DNA of 64,000 bases, taken from the NCBI GenBank assembly GCA_913774715.1, contig CAJYHS010000240.1, positions 62,001 to 126,000 of the forward strand, read 5' to 3'. The notes beneath the pieces were generated by a model that saw nothing but the letters and a program-made list of their open reading frames with translations, ran no database searches and had not been told where the DNA came from. This stretch comes from an uncultured Siphonobacter sp. (GTDB lineage: Bacteria; Bacteroidota; Bacteroidia; Cytophagales; Spirosomataceae). The position numbers and the translations under genes were made by a program. Of this stretch, positions 41,003 to 49,081 are shown piece after piece. Within the stretch, counting starts at the first letter, position 1. Every line of letters begins with the position of its first letter.

Positions 41003-41698
41003 ATGGCCCTTCCTATTCGCATTGATATTGTTTCGGATGTTGTTTGTCCCTGGTGTTATATTGGTAAAAGAAGACTAGAAGCTGCTTTGGAAACGCTCGG
41101 TCAGGAGATACAGGCAGAAATTGTCTATCACCCGTACGAACTTGATCCTAGCGTTCCTAAACAGGGAGTCCCTTTCGCCGAACACATGGATAAAAAATTC
41201 GGCCCGGGTCGTTCTGAAAGTATGTTTCAACGGGTAGAACAGGTAGCCGACGAAGTAGGGCTTGATTTCGATTTTAGCCAGCTTCCTAAAGCTATTGCTA
41301 CGTTCGACCTGCACCGCTTGTTAACCGTAGCTTACGAAAGGGGCAATCAGGCCGCTACGAAGGAAGCCCTGTTAAAAGCCTATTTTGTAGATCGGGTTGA
41401 CTTAACGCAGGAAGCCGTTTTATTAAACGTATTAGCATCTGCGGGCTGGGACAAAAACGAAGCACTGGAAATTTTAAAATCAGATATCGCCCGTGATTCT
41501 GTGGAGCAGGAAATGGATTATTTCCGTCAACTGGGAGTAACGGGGGTGCCTTTCTTTATTCTCAATAATAAGTATGCTTTATCTGGAGCACAGCCTAGCG
41601 AAACGTTTGTTCAAGCGTTACGCCAGGTAATCGAAGAGAACAAACCACAGGTAATTGCTCAGGCAGATAGCTGTGATCTGGAATCGGGTGCCTGTTAA
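41003..41698 (+). CDS. DsbA-family FrnE-like oxidoreductase
   Basis: Thioredoxin-fold protein of 231 residues, cytoplasmic (no signal peptide). Active-site CPWC at residues 15-18 (SDVVCPWCYIGKRRLE), cis-Pro loop GVTGVPFFILNNKYALSGAQP near residue 175-195. FrnE-like proteins act in 2-hydroxychromene isomerase-like or thiol redox roles. A second Cys pair, CDLESGAC, occupies the extreme C-terminus and could exchange disulfides with the CPWC centre. Start ATG 41003 is chosen over TTG 41000. Divergent Crp/Fnr gene upstream. Confidence 0.92.
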   Translation: MALPIRIDIVSDVVCPWCYIGKRRLEAALETLGQEIQAEIVYHPYELDPSVPKQGVPFAEHMDKKFGPGRSESMFQRVEQVADEVGLDFDFSQLPKAIATFDLHRLLTVAYERGNQAATKEALLKAYFVDRVDLTQEAVLLNVLASAGWDKNEALEILKSDIARDSVEQEMDYFRQLGVTGVPFFILNNKYALSGAQPSETFVQALRQVIEENKPQVIAQADSCDLESGAC

Positions 41699-41715
41699 TA
41701 AACCCTCCTTTCGTG

Positions 41716-41761
41716 AATAAGCCCTCTTAGGAAACAAAACTTGTCACTAAGAGGGCTTATT
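41716..41761. terminator. Bidirectional terminator between frnE-like and reductase genes
   Basis: Perfect 14-bp stem AATAAGCCCTCTTA (41716-41729) / TAAGAGGGCTTATT (41748-41761), followed by ATTTT; it separates convergent genes. Confidence 0.8.
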
Positions 41762-41782
41762 ATTTTACTGAATCCGGCAATT

Positions 41783-42361
41783 CTACTTCAACTCTGAGCC
41801 CAGCTTACTTAGCTTCTTAAGCCATTTCTCCCGAAAGGCATTACTCGACCCTCTGATTGGGGCAATGTACGTTACGGCAACGGGGCTTATTCCACAAAAT
41901 TCAAGCGTTCCTTTCTTGAATTGGTTAATCGCTGGCCGCCCCATAAAAAACCGATCATACCAGGAAGGCGTATCAGCCGTGATTACGATTCGGGCCGTTC
42001 TTCCTTTCAGTAATTTTTCCGGAAAAGGTTTTCCTTCAACAAATCGCATGGCTATGCCGGGCAGGAATAACCGATCAACAAAACCTTTCATTAAAGCCGG
42101 ATAACCGTACCACCACATCGGAAAAAACCAGACGATATGCTGGGTAGCTTTTATCTTTTCCAGAGCATCTACTAAATCCGTTTCGAGCTCCATTCGCTTG
42201 CGGTACCCAAACCGTAGATTGGGATCAAACTGTAAATCGGCAATATTGATCTGTGTGACCTCGGCACCGGTTTGTATAGCCGCTGTTTGATACGCTTTCG
42301 AAAGAGCATAATTGTAACTCTCCCGATCCGGGTGTCCGTTAATGATGAGAATTCTCTTCAC
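41783..42361 (-). CDS. NAD(P)H-dependent quinone/flavodoxin-fold oxidoreductase
   Basis: Flavodoxin_2-fold FMN reductase (NQO1/KefF/MdaB-like), 192 residues, cytoplasmic. Seen: ILIINGHPDRESYNYALSKA at the N-terminus, HIVWFFPMWWYGYPALMKGFVDRLF (FMN and quinone site), and ARIVITADTPSWYDRFFMG. Typical action is two-electron reduction of quinones or azo compounds. The next gene upstream on the same strand (54 bp) is a Crp/Fnr regulator, so they may form an operon. Confidence 0.92.
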   Translation of the reverse strand: MKRILIINGHPDRESYNYALSKAYQTAAIQTGAEVTQINIADLQFDPNLRFGYRKRMELETDLVDALEKIKATQHIVWFFPMWWYGYPALMKGFVDRLFLPGIAMRFVEGKPFPEKLLKGRTARIVITADTPSWYDRFFMGRPAINQFKKGTLEFCGISPVAVTYIAPIRGSSNAFREKWLKKLSKLGSELK

Positions 42362-42415
42362 GTCTTTTTTCCTGCAAAAGAAAAGTCAGTGAATCTTCCT
42401 GAAAAGGACAAATGT

Positions 42416-42979
42416 CTACAACATGAATGATTTTCTGATTCTCGATAAATGACGTTGGGTAATGCCTAAATAAGAAGCGAGATAATTGAGCGGTATCAGT
42501 TGTAAGTAATCGGGATAGTTTTCAAGTAAATCTTTGTATTTATGCTCTGCGGATTCTTTTTGTAATAAGAACATTCGTTTCTCCAGAGTAATGTACTCCT
42601 GCTCGGCCATCATCTTGGAAAATTTCATCCAGTTGAGACTTGATTCCTCCAGTTTTCTTATCTCCTCCTTAGCAATGACAAATACTTCGACATCTGTTAA
42701 AGCCTGAATACTTTCAAGGGCAACGTTCTGGGTAATAAAGGAAGAATAGGCCGTCACGAAGTCCTTGGAAAAAGTAAAGCAATAGGTAATCTCTTCGCCC
42801 GCTGAATTATAATAAAACGACCGAAAAAGTCCCGAAATCACAAAGCCTACTTTCTTACATACTTGTCCTTCCTGAATAAAAAAATCGTCCTTCTTCAGTA
42901 CTCTATACTGCCCTACCGCCTGCATCTGACGAATTTCTTCGTCCGTTAACACCTGAAATGATTTTAGAAAGGGTTCCAT
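42416..42979 (-). CDS. Crp/Fnr family transcriptional regulator (second)
   Basis: 187 residues. Cyclic-nucleotide-binding-like fold (about 10-115) with KKDDFFIQEGQVCKKVGFVISGLFRSFYYNSAGEEITY, and a C-terminal HTH with IPLNYLASYLGITQRHLSRIRK. The ATG at 42979 (MEPFLKSFQ) is preferred; the longer frame starts at a TTG. Homologous to, but clearly different from, the protein encoded at 40253-40837. Lies upstream of the reductase gene on the same strand and probably regulates it. Confidence 0.9.
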   Translation of the reverse strand: MEPFLKSFQVLTDEEIRQMQAVGQYRVLKKDDFFIQEGQVCKKVGFVISGLFRSFYYNSAGEEITYCFTFSKDFVTAYSSFITQNVALESIQALTDVEVFVIAKEEIRKLEESSLNWMKFSKMMAEQEYITLEKRMFLLQKESAEHKYKDLLENYPDYLQLIPLNYLASYLGITQRHLSRIRKSFML

Positions 42980-43043
42980 TGGGAAAATGGTTAATAGGGG
43001 CAAAATACGGCTATATCCGTTAGATCAATGAACTAATAAAGAT

Positions 43044-43073
43044 AAAAGAGGTCGAAATGATTCGACCTCTTTT
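43044..43073 (-). terminator. Terminator after DUF4136 gene
   Basis: Perfect 13-bp stem AAAAGAGGTCGAA (43044-43056) / TTCGACCTCTTTT (43061-43073), 4-nt loop, T run on the minus strand. Confidence 0.85.
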
Positions 43074-43105
43074 ACACTACTCTTGCAAACAGGAAATTAA
43101 CTCGA

Positions 43106-43681
43106 CTATTCACCGTTGGAGATTAACTCCGTGTGATTCATTCCGGCCCGGTGGGGATATTCGGCCATTACTTTAGTTACGGTTTTCTGGATGAGCTCAT
43201 CGCGGTTTCTTCGACGGGCGTTCAGTTCTCCTTTGGCCCATCCCTGCCAGATTAACTCGTTGTTTTTACCATCTATCAGGTTCACGATCAGACGATTTTC
43301 TTCATAATTGCGTGAACTAACGTTGTTGTTAGGGCCGTACCACCACCAACCCCACATCGGAGCCATGTTATTCGACTGAATTTGCTGAAGATTGCGGGCA
43401 TCGGTATCGTACTTCACCACCAGATCTGCATTTTTTTCCACTTTCTTATACCCTCGGGCCTGCATTTCAACGTCTAATGCCTGACTAATTCGTTTTTGCA
43501 TCAACTGACTTCCCATGACTGGATCGGCGTTTCCATTAGTCACAGCAGCAATAGAATAGGTTCGGTACTTCGAAAAGTTAGCCGTCCGATCATAATCGGA
43601 GCGAACCATTACTGACGGAGCACAGGAAGCCATTATACCTACCAGCACTATTGCACTCATCCACTTCATCATCGTTTTCAT
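43106..43681 (-). CDS. DUF4136 lipoprotein
   Basis: Predicted lipoprotein of 191 residues. Signal peptide with lipobox MASC (Cys20), then SDYDRTANFSKYRTYSI, the DUF4136 start, and NRLIVNLIDGKNNELIWQGWAKGEL, its usual core. Function unknown for the family; periplasmic or outer-membrane location inferred. Monocistronic by context, with terminators either side. Confidence 0.92.
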   Translation of the reverse strand: MKTMMKWMSAIVLVGIMASCAPSVMVRSDYDRTANFSKYRTYSIAAVTNGNADPVMGSQLMQKRISQALDVEMQARGYKKVEKNADLVVKYDTDARNLQQIQSNNMAPMWGWWWYGPNNNVSSRNYEENRLIVNLIDGKNNELIWQGWAKGELNARRRNRDELIQKTVTKVMAEYPHRAGMNHTELISNGE

Positions 43682-43760
43682 ATATGTTAAGAAACTGGCT
43701 TAAAACGGTTAGTATTTTCTATCAACGAATCCTTTTTAGATTCATAAAGAGAACACATAA

Positions 43761-43803
43761 AAAACGATGGCTGTTCCCCTGAAATTGTCAGAGAAACAGC
43801 CAT
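43761..43803 (-). terminator. Terminator after PLP trans-sulfuration gene
   Basis: ATGGCTGTT (43767-43775) pairs with AACAGCCAT (43795-43803), inner CTGA/TCAG also pair; on the minus strand it is followed by CGTTTTTT. Confidence 0.7.
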
Positions 43804-43844
43804 TACTGCCTATTTAGGCTTATTTTAGGACTTATTAACAGTTC

Positions 43845-44972
43845 CTATACCAAAGCTAACGCCTGTTCAAGATCATCTATCAAATCCTGCGTATGTTCAA
43901 GTCCTACGGATACCCGTAACAGCCCATCCGGCGTGGGACTATCGGGGCCTTCGTAAATTTTCCGGGGTTCAATCAGGCTTTCCACGCCACCCAAACTGGT
44001 TGCCTGCGTAAATACTTTTAAGGCTCCTGCTACCTTTTTAGCTCCCGGCAAGCCACCCTTTACTTCAAAAGATAACATCCCTCCAAACCCGTTTTTCATT
44101 TGTGAAACAGCCAGCTCATGCTGAGCGTGGCTCACCAGACCGGGATAATACACTCGCTCGACGGCGGGATGTTTTTCTAACCATTGAGCAATCGGCAGAG
44201 CACTTGCTGACTGCGTTTTTACTCGTAAAGGCATCGTCTGAATCCCACGGGTGATTAACCAGCAATCAAAAGGAGAAGGCACGCCTCCGGTCAGGTTTTG
44301 AATCTGGCGAAGTTTCAATGCTAATTCGCCTTCCTGTGCTAATACCAGAGCACCACCCAAAACGTCGGAATGACCGCCAAAATATTTAGTGGTTGAATGC
44401 ATCACCACATCTGCCCCGAGAGCGATAGGATTTTGCAATACTGGCGTGGCCCAGGTATTATCCACGGCACATAAGGCCCCAACGGCATGAGCAAGTTTAG
44501 ATAAAGCCGCTAGATCGGTCAGGTGTAATAAAGGGTTACTGGGGGTTTCCAGCCAGAATAACTTTGTATTTGGACGAATAACTTTCTCTACCTCTTCAAC
44601 CTTCGACGTATCAACCAGCGTAAACTCCAGTCCCCAAGGCTCAAAAACGTCCACTAGTAATCGCTGAGCCGCGTAATAGGCAAAGGGAGTGGTAATGACG
44701 TGATCACCGGGTTTTAAGGCCTGAAATAAAGCCGAAATGGCTGCCATACCCGAACCAAAGGCTAACCCAACGGCTCCCCCTTCAAGTACAGCCACACTTT
44801 TTTCCAGTAAATCACGATTAGGGTTATTCCCTCGCGTATACAGAAATCCCTTGGGCAAATGGCCTTCTGAATTTCGTTCGTACGTCGTACTTAAATAAAT
44901 GGGCGTAGTTACCGCAGAGGCATTTTCATCATGAAAGCGGGTAACCTGTATGGCAAGCGTTTCGAGATTCAT
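43845..44972 (-). CDS. Trans-sulfuration family PLP enzyme (cystathionine gamma-synthase/lyase or sulfhydrylase)
   Basis: Cys/Met metabolism PLP-dependent enzyme, 375 residues, cytoplasmic. PLP-binding Lys196 is in MHSTTKYFGGHSDVLGG, the pyridine-N Asp171 in AVDNTWATP, and FGSGMAAISAL (72-82) holds the phosphate. YTRGNNPNRDLLEKSVAVLEGG is the usual N-terminal segment. Whether it is a gamma-synthase, a gamma-lyase or an O-acylhomoserine sulfhydrylase cannot be decided by eye. No other sulfur-metabolism gene is adjacent. Confidence 0.88.
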   Translation of the reverse strand: MNLETLAIQVTRFHDENASAVTTPIYLSTTYERNSEGHLPKGFLYTRGNNPNRDLLEKSVAVLEGGAVGLAFGSGMAAISALFQALKPGDHVITTPFAYYAAQRLLVDVFEPWGLEFTLVDTSKVEEVEKVIRPNTKLFWLETPSNPLLHLTDLAALSKLAHAVGALCAVDNTWATPVLQNPIALGADVVMHSTTKYFGGHSDVLGGALVLAQEGELALKLRQIQNLTGGVPSPFDCWLITRGIQTMPLRVKTQSASALPIAQWLEKHPAVERVYYPGLVSHAQHELAVSQMKNGFGGMLSFEVKGGLPGAKKVAGALKVFTQATSLGGVESLIEPRKIYEGPDSPTPDGLLRVSVGLEHTQDLIDDLEQALALV

Positions 44973-45084
44973 GGATCAAGAGGAGTTTAGCTTTTACAAA
45001 AAAGCAGCATTAACATGGTCTAAGACGACTTAGTTAACACTGCTCAACAAAACTAGAATGTTTTAAAACGCTTTGCTTATCAAA

Positions 45085-46728
45085 TCAATTTTTTAAGATC
45101 ACGAATTCCACCCGACGGTTTTGCTGCTTGCCTTCGGGCGTATCATTCGTAGCAATGGGCCGCGTCTCGCCAAAACCTTTCGCGATTACCCGGTTTTCAG
45201 GAATACCTTTGGAAAGTAAATAGGTACGGACTGACTCCGCCCGATCCTGCGATAGTTTCTGATTCGCTTCATCCGACCCATCGCTATCCGTATGACCGTC
45301 AATTTCAACGATCATTGCTTTCTGTTTATTCATTAAGTCCACGACCCGGTTTAACTCCGGGAAAGATTCCGTTTGCAGCGTTGCTTTGGCCGTTTCAAAG
45401 AACACATTGTTTAAAGCTACCTTCGCTCCCTGCTCGATTTTAGTTACTACCAAGTCGCGGTCTCTTAGTTCCAGGTAACCCCCATTCCCTAGTTTACTTA
45501 AATCAAGGTTTTGAGCTTTCCCTACATAGCCATCAATTTCAGGCCGAATTCCGTATTTTTTCCCATAGGGTAATACGATTTTATATTCGCCCGTGTTCGG
45601 ATCTGGCGTAGCCGTTCCCAGCTCCGTTCCGTCCGGTAAACTCTCATAAACGATGCGGGCATTTTCAGGAACTTTATTGGTTTTGGAATCCAGCAGTTTG
45701 CCCGTGAGTAATACCACTGCGTTGGATTGAGGGTTGCCGTTTTCTCGTTTACCCGGAACCTGAGCTACCTGAGGGTTAGCAGGTTGTCCAGTAGTTTCGG
45801 CAATAGTGGGAGGTACCTGCGTAGGGGGAGGCGTTTGTGACTGAAATTTAACCCGGACAATGTCGGCCTTACCTTTACCGCCAGTACCCGTAGCCGTCAC
45901 CAGATACGCCCACTCGCCCGAAGCCGGGATGGTAAAATAGGCATCAAATTCAGGGGTATTAATGGGGGCTCCCAGGTTTACTGGTTTACTCCAGCTTTTC
46001 CAGGTTTTATCCAGACGACGCGTCATCCAGATGTCATTGGAACCGAGCCCTCCTTCGCGATTACTGGAGAAATAAAGCGTTTCTCCATCCGCAGCCAGAA
46101 AGGGTGTAGTTTCATCGCCGCTGGTATTTACATCGTTACCTAAAGAAACGGGTCTGGTCCACTTGCCGCTACGATCCTGAATGCTGACGTATAAGTCCGA
46201 CTCTTTCCCATTTTTTTTCTCTGAAAAAGCCATCAACATGGTTTTACCATCATTGGCCAGGTAACCATACTGGTAATATCCTTTATTCATGCCTTCCAGA
46301 CCGGGAATATCCATTTTCTTGGGACGATCCCAACCCGTCGCATTTTTCTTCATGGTGGCAAAACCACGAATCCGTAAGTCGTCCCCTTCCTTCTCAACCC
46401 AATGGGTTAAAATCGTGTTTCCATCCGGTGTAATGCTGTAAATTACGTTATGCTCTTCACCATTAACCGGACTTGGCATTCGGTTCGCACTCGTCCAGTT
46501 GACAGGAGATAAACTCACAGACATCCACACATCCTGACTACCTTTTTTCTGAGAAGCGTTCTGGGGGTGATTCACCCGACTGAAATACAACGTACGACCA
46601 TCGGGAGAAATAACGGGCTGAATTTCAGCGGCCTCCGAATTAATCATATCGCCCATATTTTCAGGAGTCTGAGCCCAGGACGATACATGAAGAAGAAGAA
46701 GTACAAAAACGGGAAAAAGATGTTTCAT
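45085..46728 (-). CDS. OmpA-family protein with PD40 repeats
   Basis: 547 residues, exported (signal peptide to about 19). N-terminal half carries PD40/WD40-like beta-propeller repeats (PVISPDGRTLYFSRVNHP; FLAADGETLYFSSNREGGLGSNDIW). A proline-rich linker (about 300-325) and a CarboxypepD-like domain (345-420) follow. The C-terminal OmpA domain (about 440-547) has IDGHTDSDGSDEANQKLSQDRAE and ends in NRRVEFVILKN, so it should bind peptidoglycan and link it to the outer membrane. Monocistronic with its own -7 box. Confidence 0.93.
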   Translation of the reverse strand: MKHLFPVFVLLLLHVSSWAQTPENMGDMINSEAAEIQPVISPDGRTLYFSRVNHPQNASQKKGSQDVWMSVSLSPVNWTSANRMPSPVNGEEHNVIYSITPDGNTILTHWVEKEGDDLRIRGFATMKKNATGWDRPKKMDIPGLEGMNKGYYQYGYLANDGKTMLMAFSEKKNGKESDLYVSIQDRSGKWTRPVSLGNDVNTSGDETTPFLAADGETLYFSSNREGGLGSNDIWMTRRLDKTWKSWSKPVNLGAPINTPEFDAYFTIPASGEWAYLVTATGTGGKGKADIVRVKFQSQTPPPTQVPPTIAETTGQPANPQVAQVPGKRENGNPQSNAVVLLTGKLLDSKTNKVPENARIVYESLPDGTELGTATPDPNTGEYKIVLPYGKKYGIRPEIDGYVGKAQNLDLSKLGNGGYLELRDRDLVVTKIEQGAKVALNNVFFETAKATLQTESFPELNRVVDLMNKQKAMIVEIDGHTDSDGSDEANQKLSQDRAESVRTYLLSKGIPENRVIAKGFGETRPIATNDTPEGKQQNRRVEFVILKN

Positions 46729-46783
46729 TCGATATCGCAGGGCTGGACCAAGCGGCTTAAGTAACTCAACGTAAGATATACTG

Positions 46784-46791
46784 CAAAAGTA
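46784..46791 (-). promoter_or_regulatory. -7 box of OmpA-PD40 gene
   Basis: CAAAAGTA is TACTTTTG on the minus strand, giving a leader of roughly 50 nt. Confidence 0.45.
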
Positions 46792-46805
46792 TCACGAGCT
46801 ATACT

Positions 46806-47387
46806 TTAGATTTTCTTACGATCTACCCACTTTTCGGCTACAATTGGTTCATGGGTTTGCATGATTGCAAATAACTTTTCGATGGAATCCTCTATGATTA
46901 ATAAATCACGATTTGAATCCCGGAGAAAACCCGTTTCCACCATTCGGTCCATCATGGCGATCAAAGGATCATAAAAACCGTTGATATTAAGTAATCCCAC
47001 CGGTTTTTTGTGAATTTGTAACTGTTTCCAGGTCAGAATTTCGAATAATTCATCCATGGAACCAAATCCACCCGGCAGGGTAATGAATGCGTCTGAAAGC
47101 TCCGCCATACGTGCTTTACGTTCGTGCATATTTTCAGTAACGATTAATTCCGTTACTCCCTCATGGCCTACCTCCCACTTTTTGAGAAAATCAGGGATAA
47201 CACCAATAACTTCCCCTCCAGCGGCTAGTGCAGCGTCGGCTACTACACCCATTAAGCCTACATTTCCTCCACCATAGACCAATGTCAGCTGACGATTAGC
47301 CAAATATGTACCCAATTCCGCCGCTACTTCCCGATAAATAAGATCGGAGCCTGAACTTGCTCCGCAGAATACTGCTACTTTTTTCAT
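46806..47387 (-). CDS. LOG-family (TIGR00730) nucleoside-monophosphate phosphoribohydrolase
   Basis: Rossmann-fold protein of 193 residues related to LOG, the cytokinin-activating enzyme, which splits nucleoside 5'-monophosphates to base and ribose 5-phosphate. Typical: VAVFCGASSGSD at the start, LVYGGGNVGLMG, ENMHERKARMAEL and the signature LPGGFGSMDELFEILTWKQL (Ser where Thr is common). The longer frame to 47477 would add a 30-residue basic tail without homology; ATG 47387 chosen. Begins 16 bp after the BNR-repeat gene. Confidence 0.92.
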   Translation of the reverse strand: MKKVAVFCGASSGSDLIYREVAAELGTYLANRQLTLVYGGGNVGLMGVVADAALAAGGEVIGVIPDFLKKWEVGHEGVTELIVTENMHERKARMAELSDAFITLPGGFGSMDELFEILTWKQLQIHKKPVGLLNINGFYDPLIAMMDRMVETGFLRDSNRDLLIIEDSIEKLFAIMQTHEPIVAEKWVDRKKI

Positions 47388-47403
47388 TTTCTTTGTCTTA
47401 ATA

Positions 47404-48528
47404 CTATTTTCCGGGTTTAACGGACTTCTTCTTTGAGCCGGAAGTCTTTTTCGTATCCAAAGCCCGGAACCCTTCAAATTTAGAAATCAGGCCTTTAGCT
47501 CCTACAGCCCAGCCCTCTTTTCCTGCAAAACTAACGGCATGAAAGGGAGAATCGTCGAGTTTTATCCAGCTTTTTCCTCCATTCATGGAATAACCCGTGC
47601 CGGAAGGGCCAACCGTAATCAGCCGTTCGATGATGGCATTACCCGTAGCTTCTCCCACCGAATTGCGATATTCCTGACGAAACACGGTAACGGCTTCTTT
47701 TAACCCTGGTGGGGTTGTAGAGGACTGTAATAGCCAGGTTTTGCCGCCGTCCTGGGTAGTAACCACGTTTTGAGTGGAATCGCTTACGTGTAGATAATCG
47801 CCCCCAACGGCTATTCCCTGCAAGCGATTATGAAAGTGAAGGCCAAAAATACCAGAGGTTTTACCTGCGGCCAGCGGGGTCTCAGCTACTTCCCAGGAGC
47901 GTCCGTAATCTTTGGAACGAAAAACTCTGGCGTATTTAGAACCACCCGTGCCAATCCAGGCCCAACCTTTCCCGGCAATAGTCATTGAGGTACCGCTAGC
48001 AGCAAAGGCGGCTTCGCCTTCGTGAATCGGAGGAAAATGATCGCGGGGTGTTTCCTGCCAGCTTTTCCCGCCGTCAGTAGTGGTCAGTATGAAGAATTTT
48101 TTATCAACGGGATCGCCAAAACAAATGCCTTTTTCTTTATCCCAGAATTCAATTCCATCTAGAAAGGCTCCCTTCTGATGGGTCTGATATACTAATTTCC
48201 AAGTTTTACCAGCATCTTCGGTTCGATAGATCCGAGCGGCTCCCTTATCTGCTTCTCCTGCACTCATGACTACGGCTACCTCATGATTAAAAGCATGAAT
48301 GTCCCGAAAATCCAGAGCCTCGGCTCCTGGAACCTGATGAATCTCCCAGTTCTGGCCTCCGTCCTGCGTTCGCAAGACCTGACCTTTGGTACCTCCTACC
48401 CAGCACACCTGGGAAGAAATCGCACAAACTGCTCTAAAGTGAGCATCGGTTCCCGAAGGTTGTATCTGCCACTGCCCCCACGCATATGAAGATAATAACA
48501 GGCATACAAATAGGTTTTTAATGAACAT
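47404..48528 (-). CDS. YCF48/BNR-repeat beta-propeller exported protein
   Basis: 374 residues. Signal peptide (MFIKNLFVCLLLSSYAWGQ), then sialidase/Ycf48-like repeats: TQDGGQNWEIHQ, TEDAGKTWKLVYQ, TTDGGKSWQETP, SKDYGRSWEVAE, TQDGGKTWLLQS, each an Asp-box S/TxDxGxxW. A basic tail closes the chain (KTSGSKKKSVKPGK). Ligand and role unknown; related proteins are called glycosyl hydrolases but there is no visible catalytic set. Start moved to ATG 48528 so that the signal peptide leads. The LOG-family gene follows. Confidence 0.85.
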   Translation of the reverse strand: MFIKNLFVCLLLSSYAWGQWQIQPSGTDAHFRAVCAISSQVCWVGGTKGQVLRTQDGGQNWEIHQVPGAEALDFRDIHAFNHEVAVVMSAGEADKGAARIYRTEDAGKTWKLVYQTHQKGAFLDGIEFWDKEKGICFGDPVDKKFFILTTTDGGKSWQETPRDHFPPIHEGEAAFAASGTSMTIAGKGWAWIGTGGSKYARVFRSKDYGRSWEVAETPLAAGKTSGIFGLHFHNRLQGIAVGGDYLHVSDSTQNVVTTQDGGKTWLLQSSTTPPGLKEAVTVFRQEYRNSVGEATGNAIIERLITVGPSGTGYSMNGGKSWIKLDDSPFHAVSFAGKEGWAVGAKGLISKFEGFRALDTKKTSGSKKKSVKPGK

Positions 48529-48752
48529 GAATTTTCCTGAAAGATGAAACGATAGAGGTAAAAATAGAAAATTCCCCCTCAAAATACATTTTGAACGGGA
48601 AAACGATTCACTACCCCACGTAATTAAACGTCGGTTTTATAAACGATCGTAAATTCAGGAATAGAAAAGTTAGAGTGCCTGACCGGGTTTTCTATACATA
48701 AATACTCCACTTACACCCATTCAAATCACTCTAACTCGACAATCATCATGTG

Positions 48753-48944
48753 TTAACTTACCTTCGAAAGCGACTGGGAAGATTTATTATTCATCTTCAC
48801 AAAATACCGCCGACAACGCTCACACTGATAGTAGCGAGCATCCGTAAAAAACAGCAGATAACGCACAGCCATCGGTCGAGACTGACGTTCGATTGAGGTG
48901 GAGCGACAGTAAGGGCACTGACGCCGCAGGGTTAAGGGAAACAT
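48753..48944 (-). CDS. Zinc-ribbon mini-protein
   Basis: 63 residues. Two Cys pairs, CPYC (10-13) and CERC (37-40), separated by 23 residues that include several Arg and an aromatic patch (RYLLFFTDARYYQ), form a probable structural zinc ribbon. A basic/serine-rich tail ends the chain. Not recognised as a named family. It follows the FtsZ-like gene on the same strand (137 bp). Confidence 0.65.
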   Translation of the reverse strand: MFPLTLRRQCPYCRSTSIERQSRPMAVRYLLFFTDARYYQCERCRRYFVKMNNKSSQSLSKVS

Positions 48945-49081
48945 AAAGCAGTAGAATAAGGAGTCTGGGGAGTTTGTAACTTCCGTAAAGTTATGGAAAA
49001 GGAAATTAACAATCCATAGCTAAAACTCATTTTTCATACTGAAAATCAATAAATTAACATAACTCAATACGATGTTTCCAT

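Noticed and set aside
47388-47477. N-terminal extension of the LOG-family gene
   Set aside because: Basic, non-conserved stretch overlapping the BNR-repeat gene; the family starts at VAVFCGASSG.
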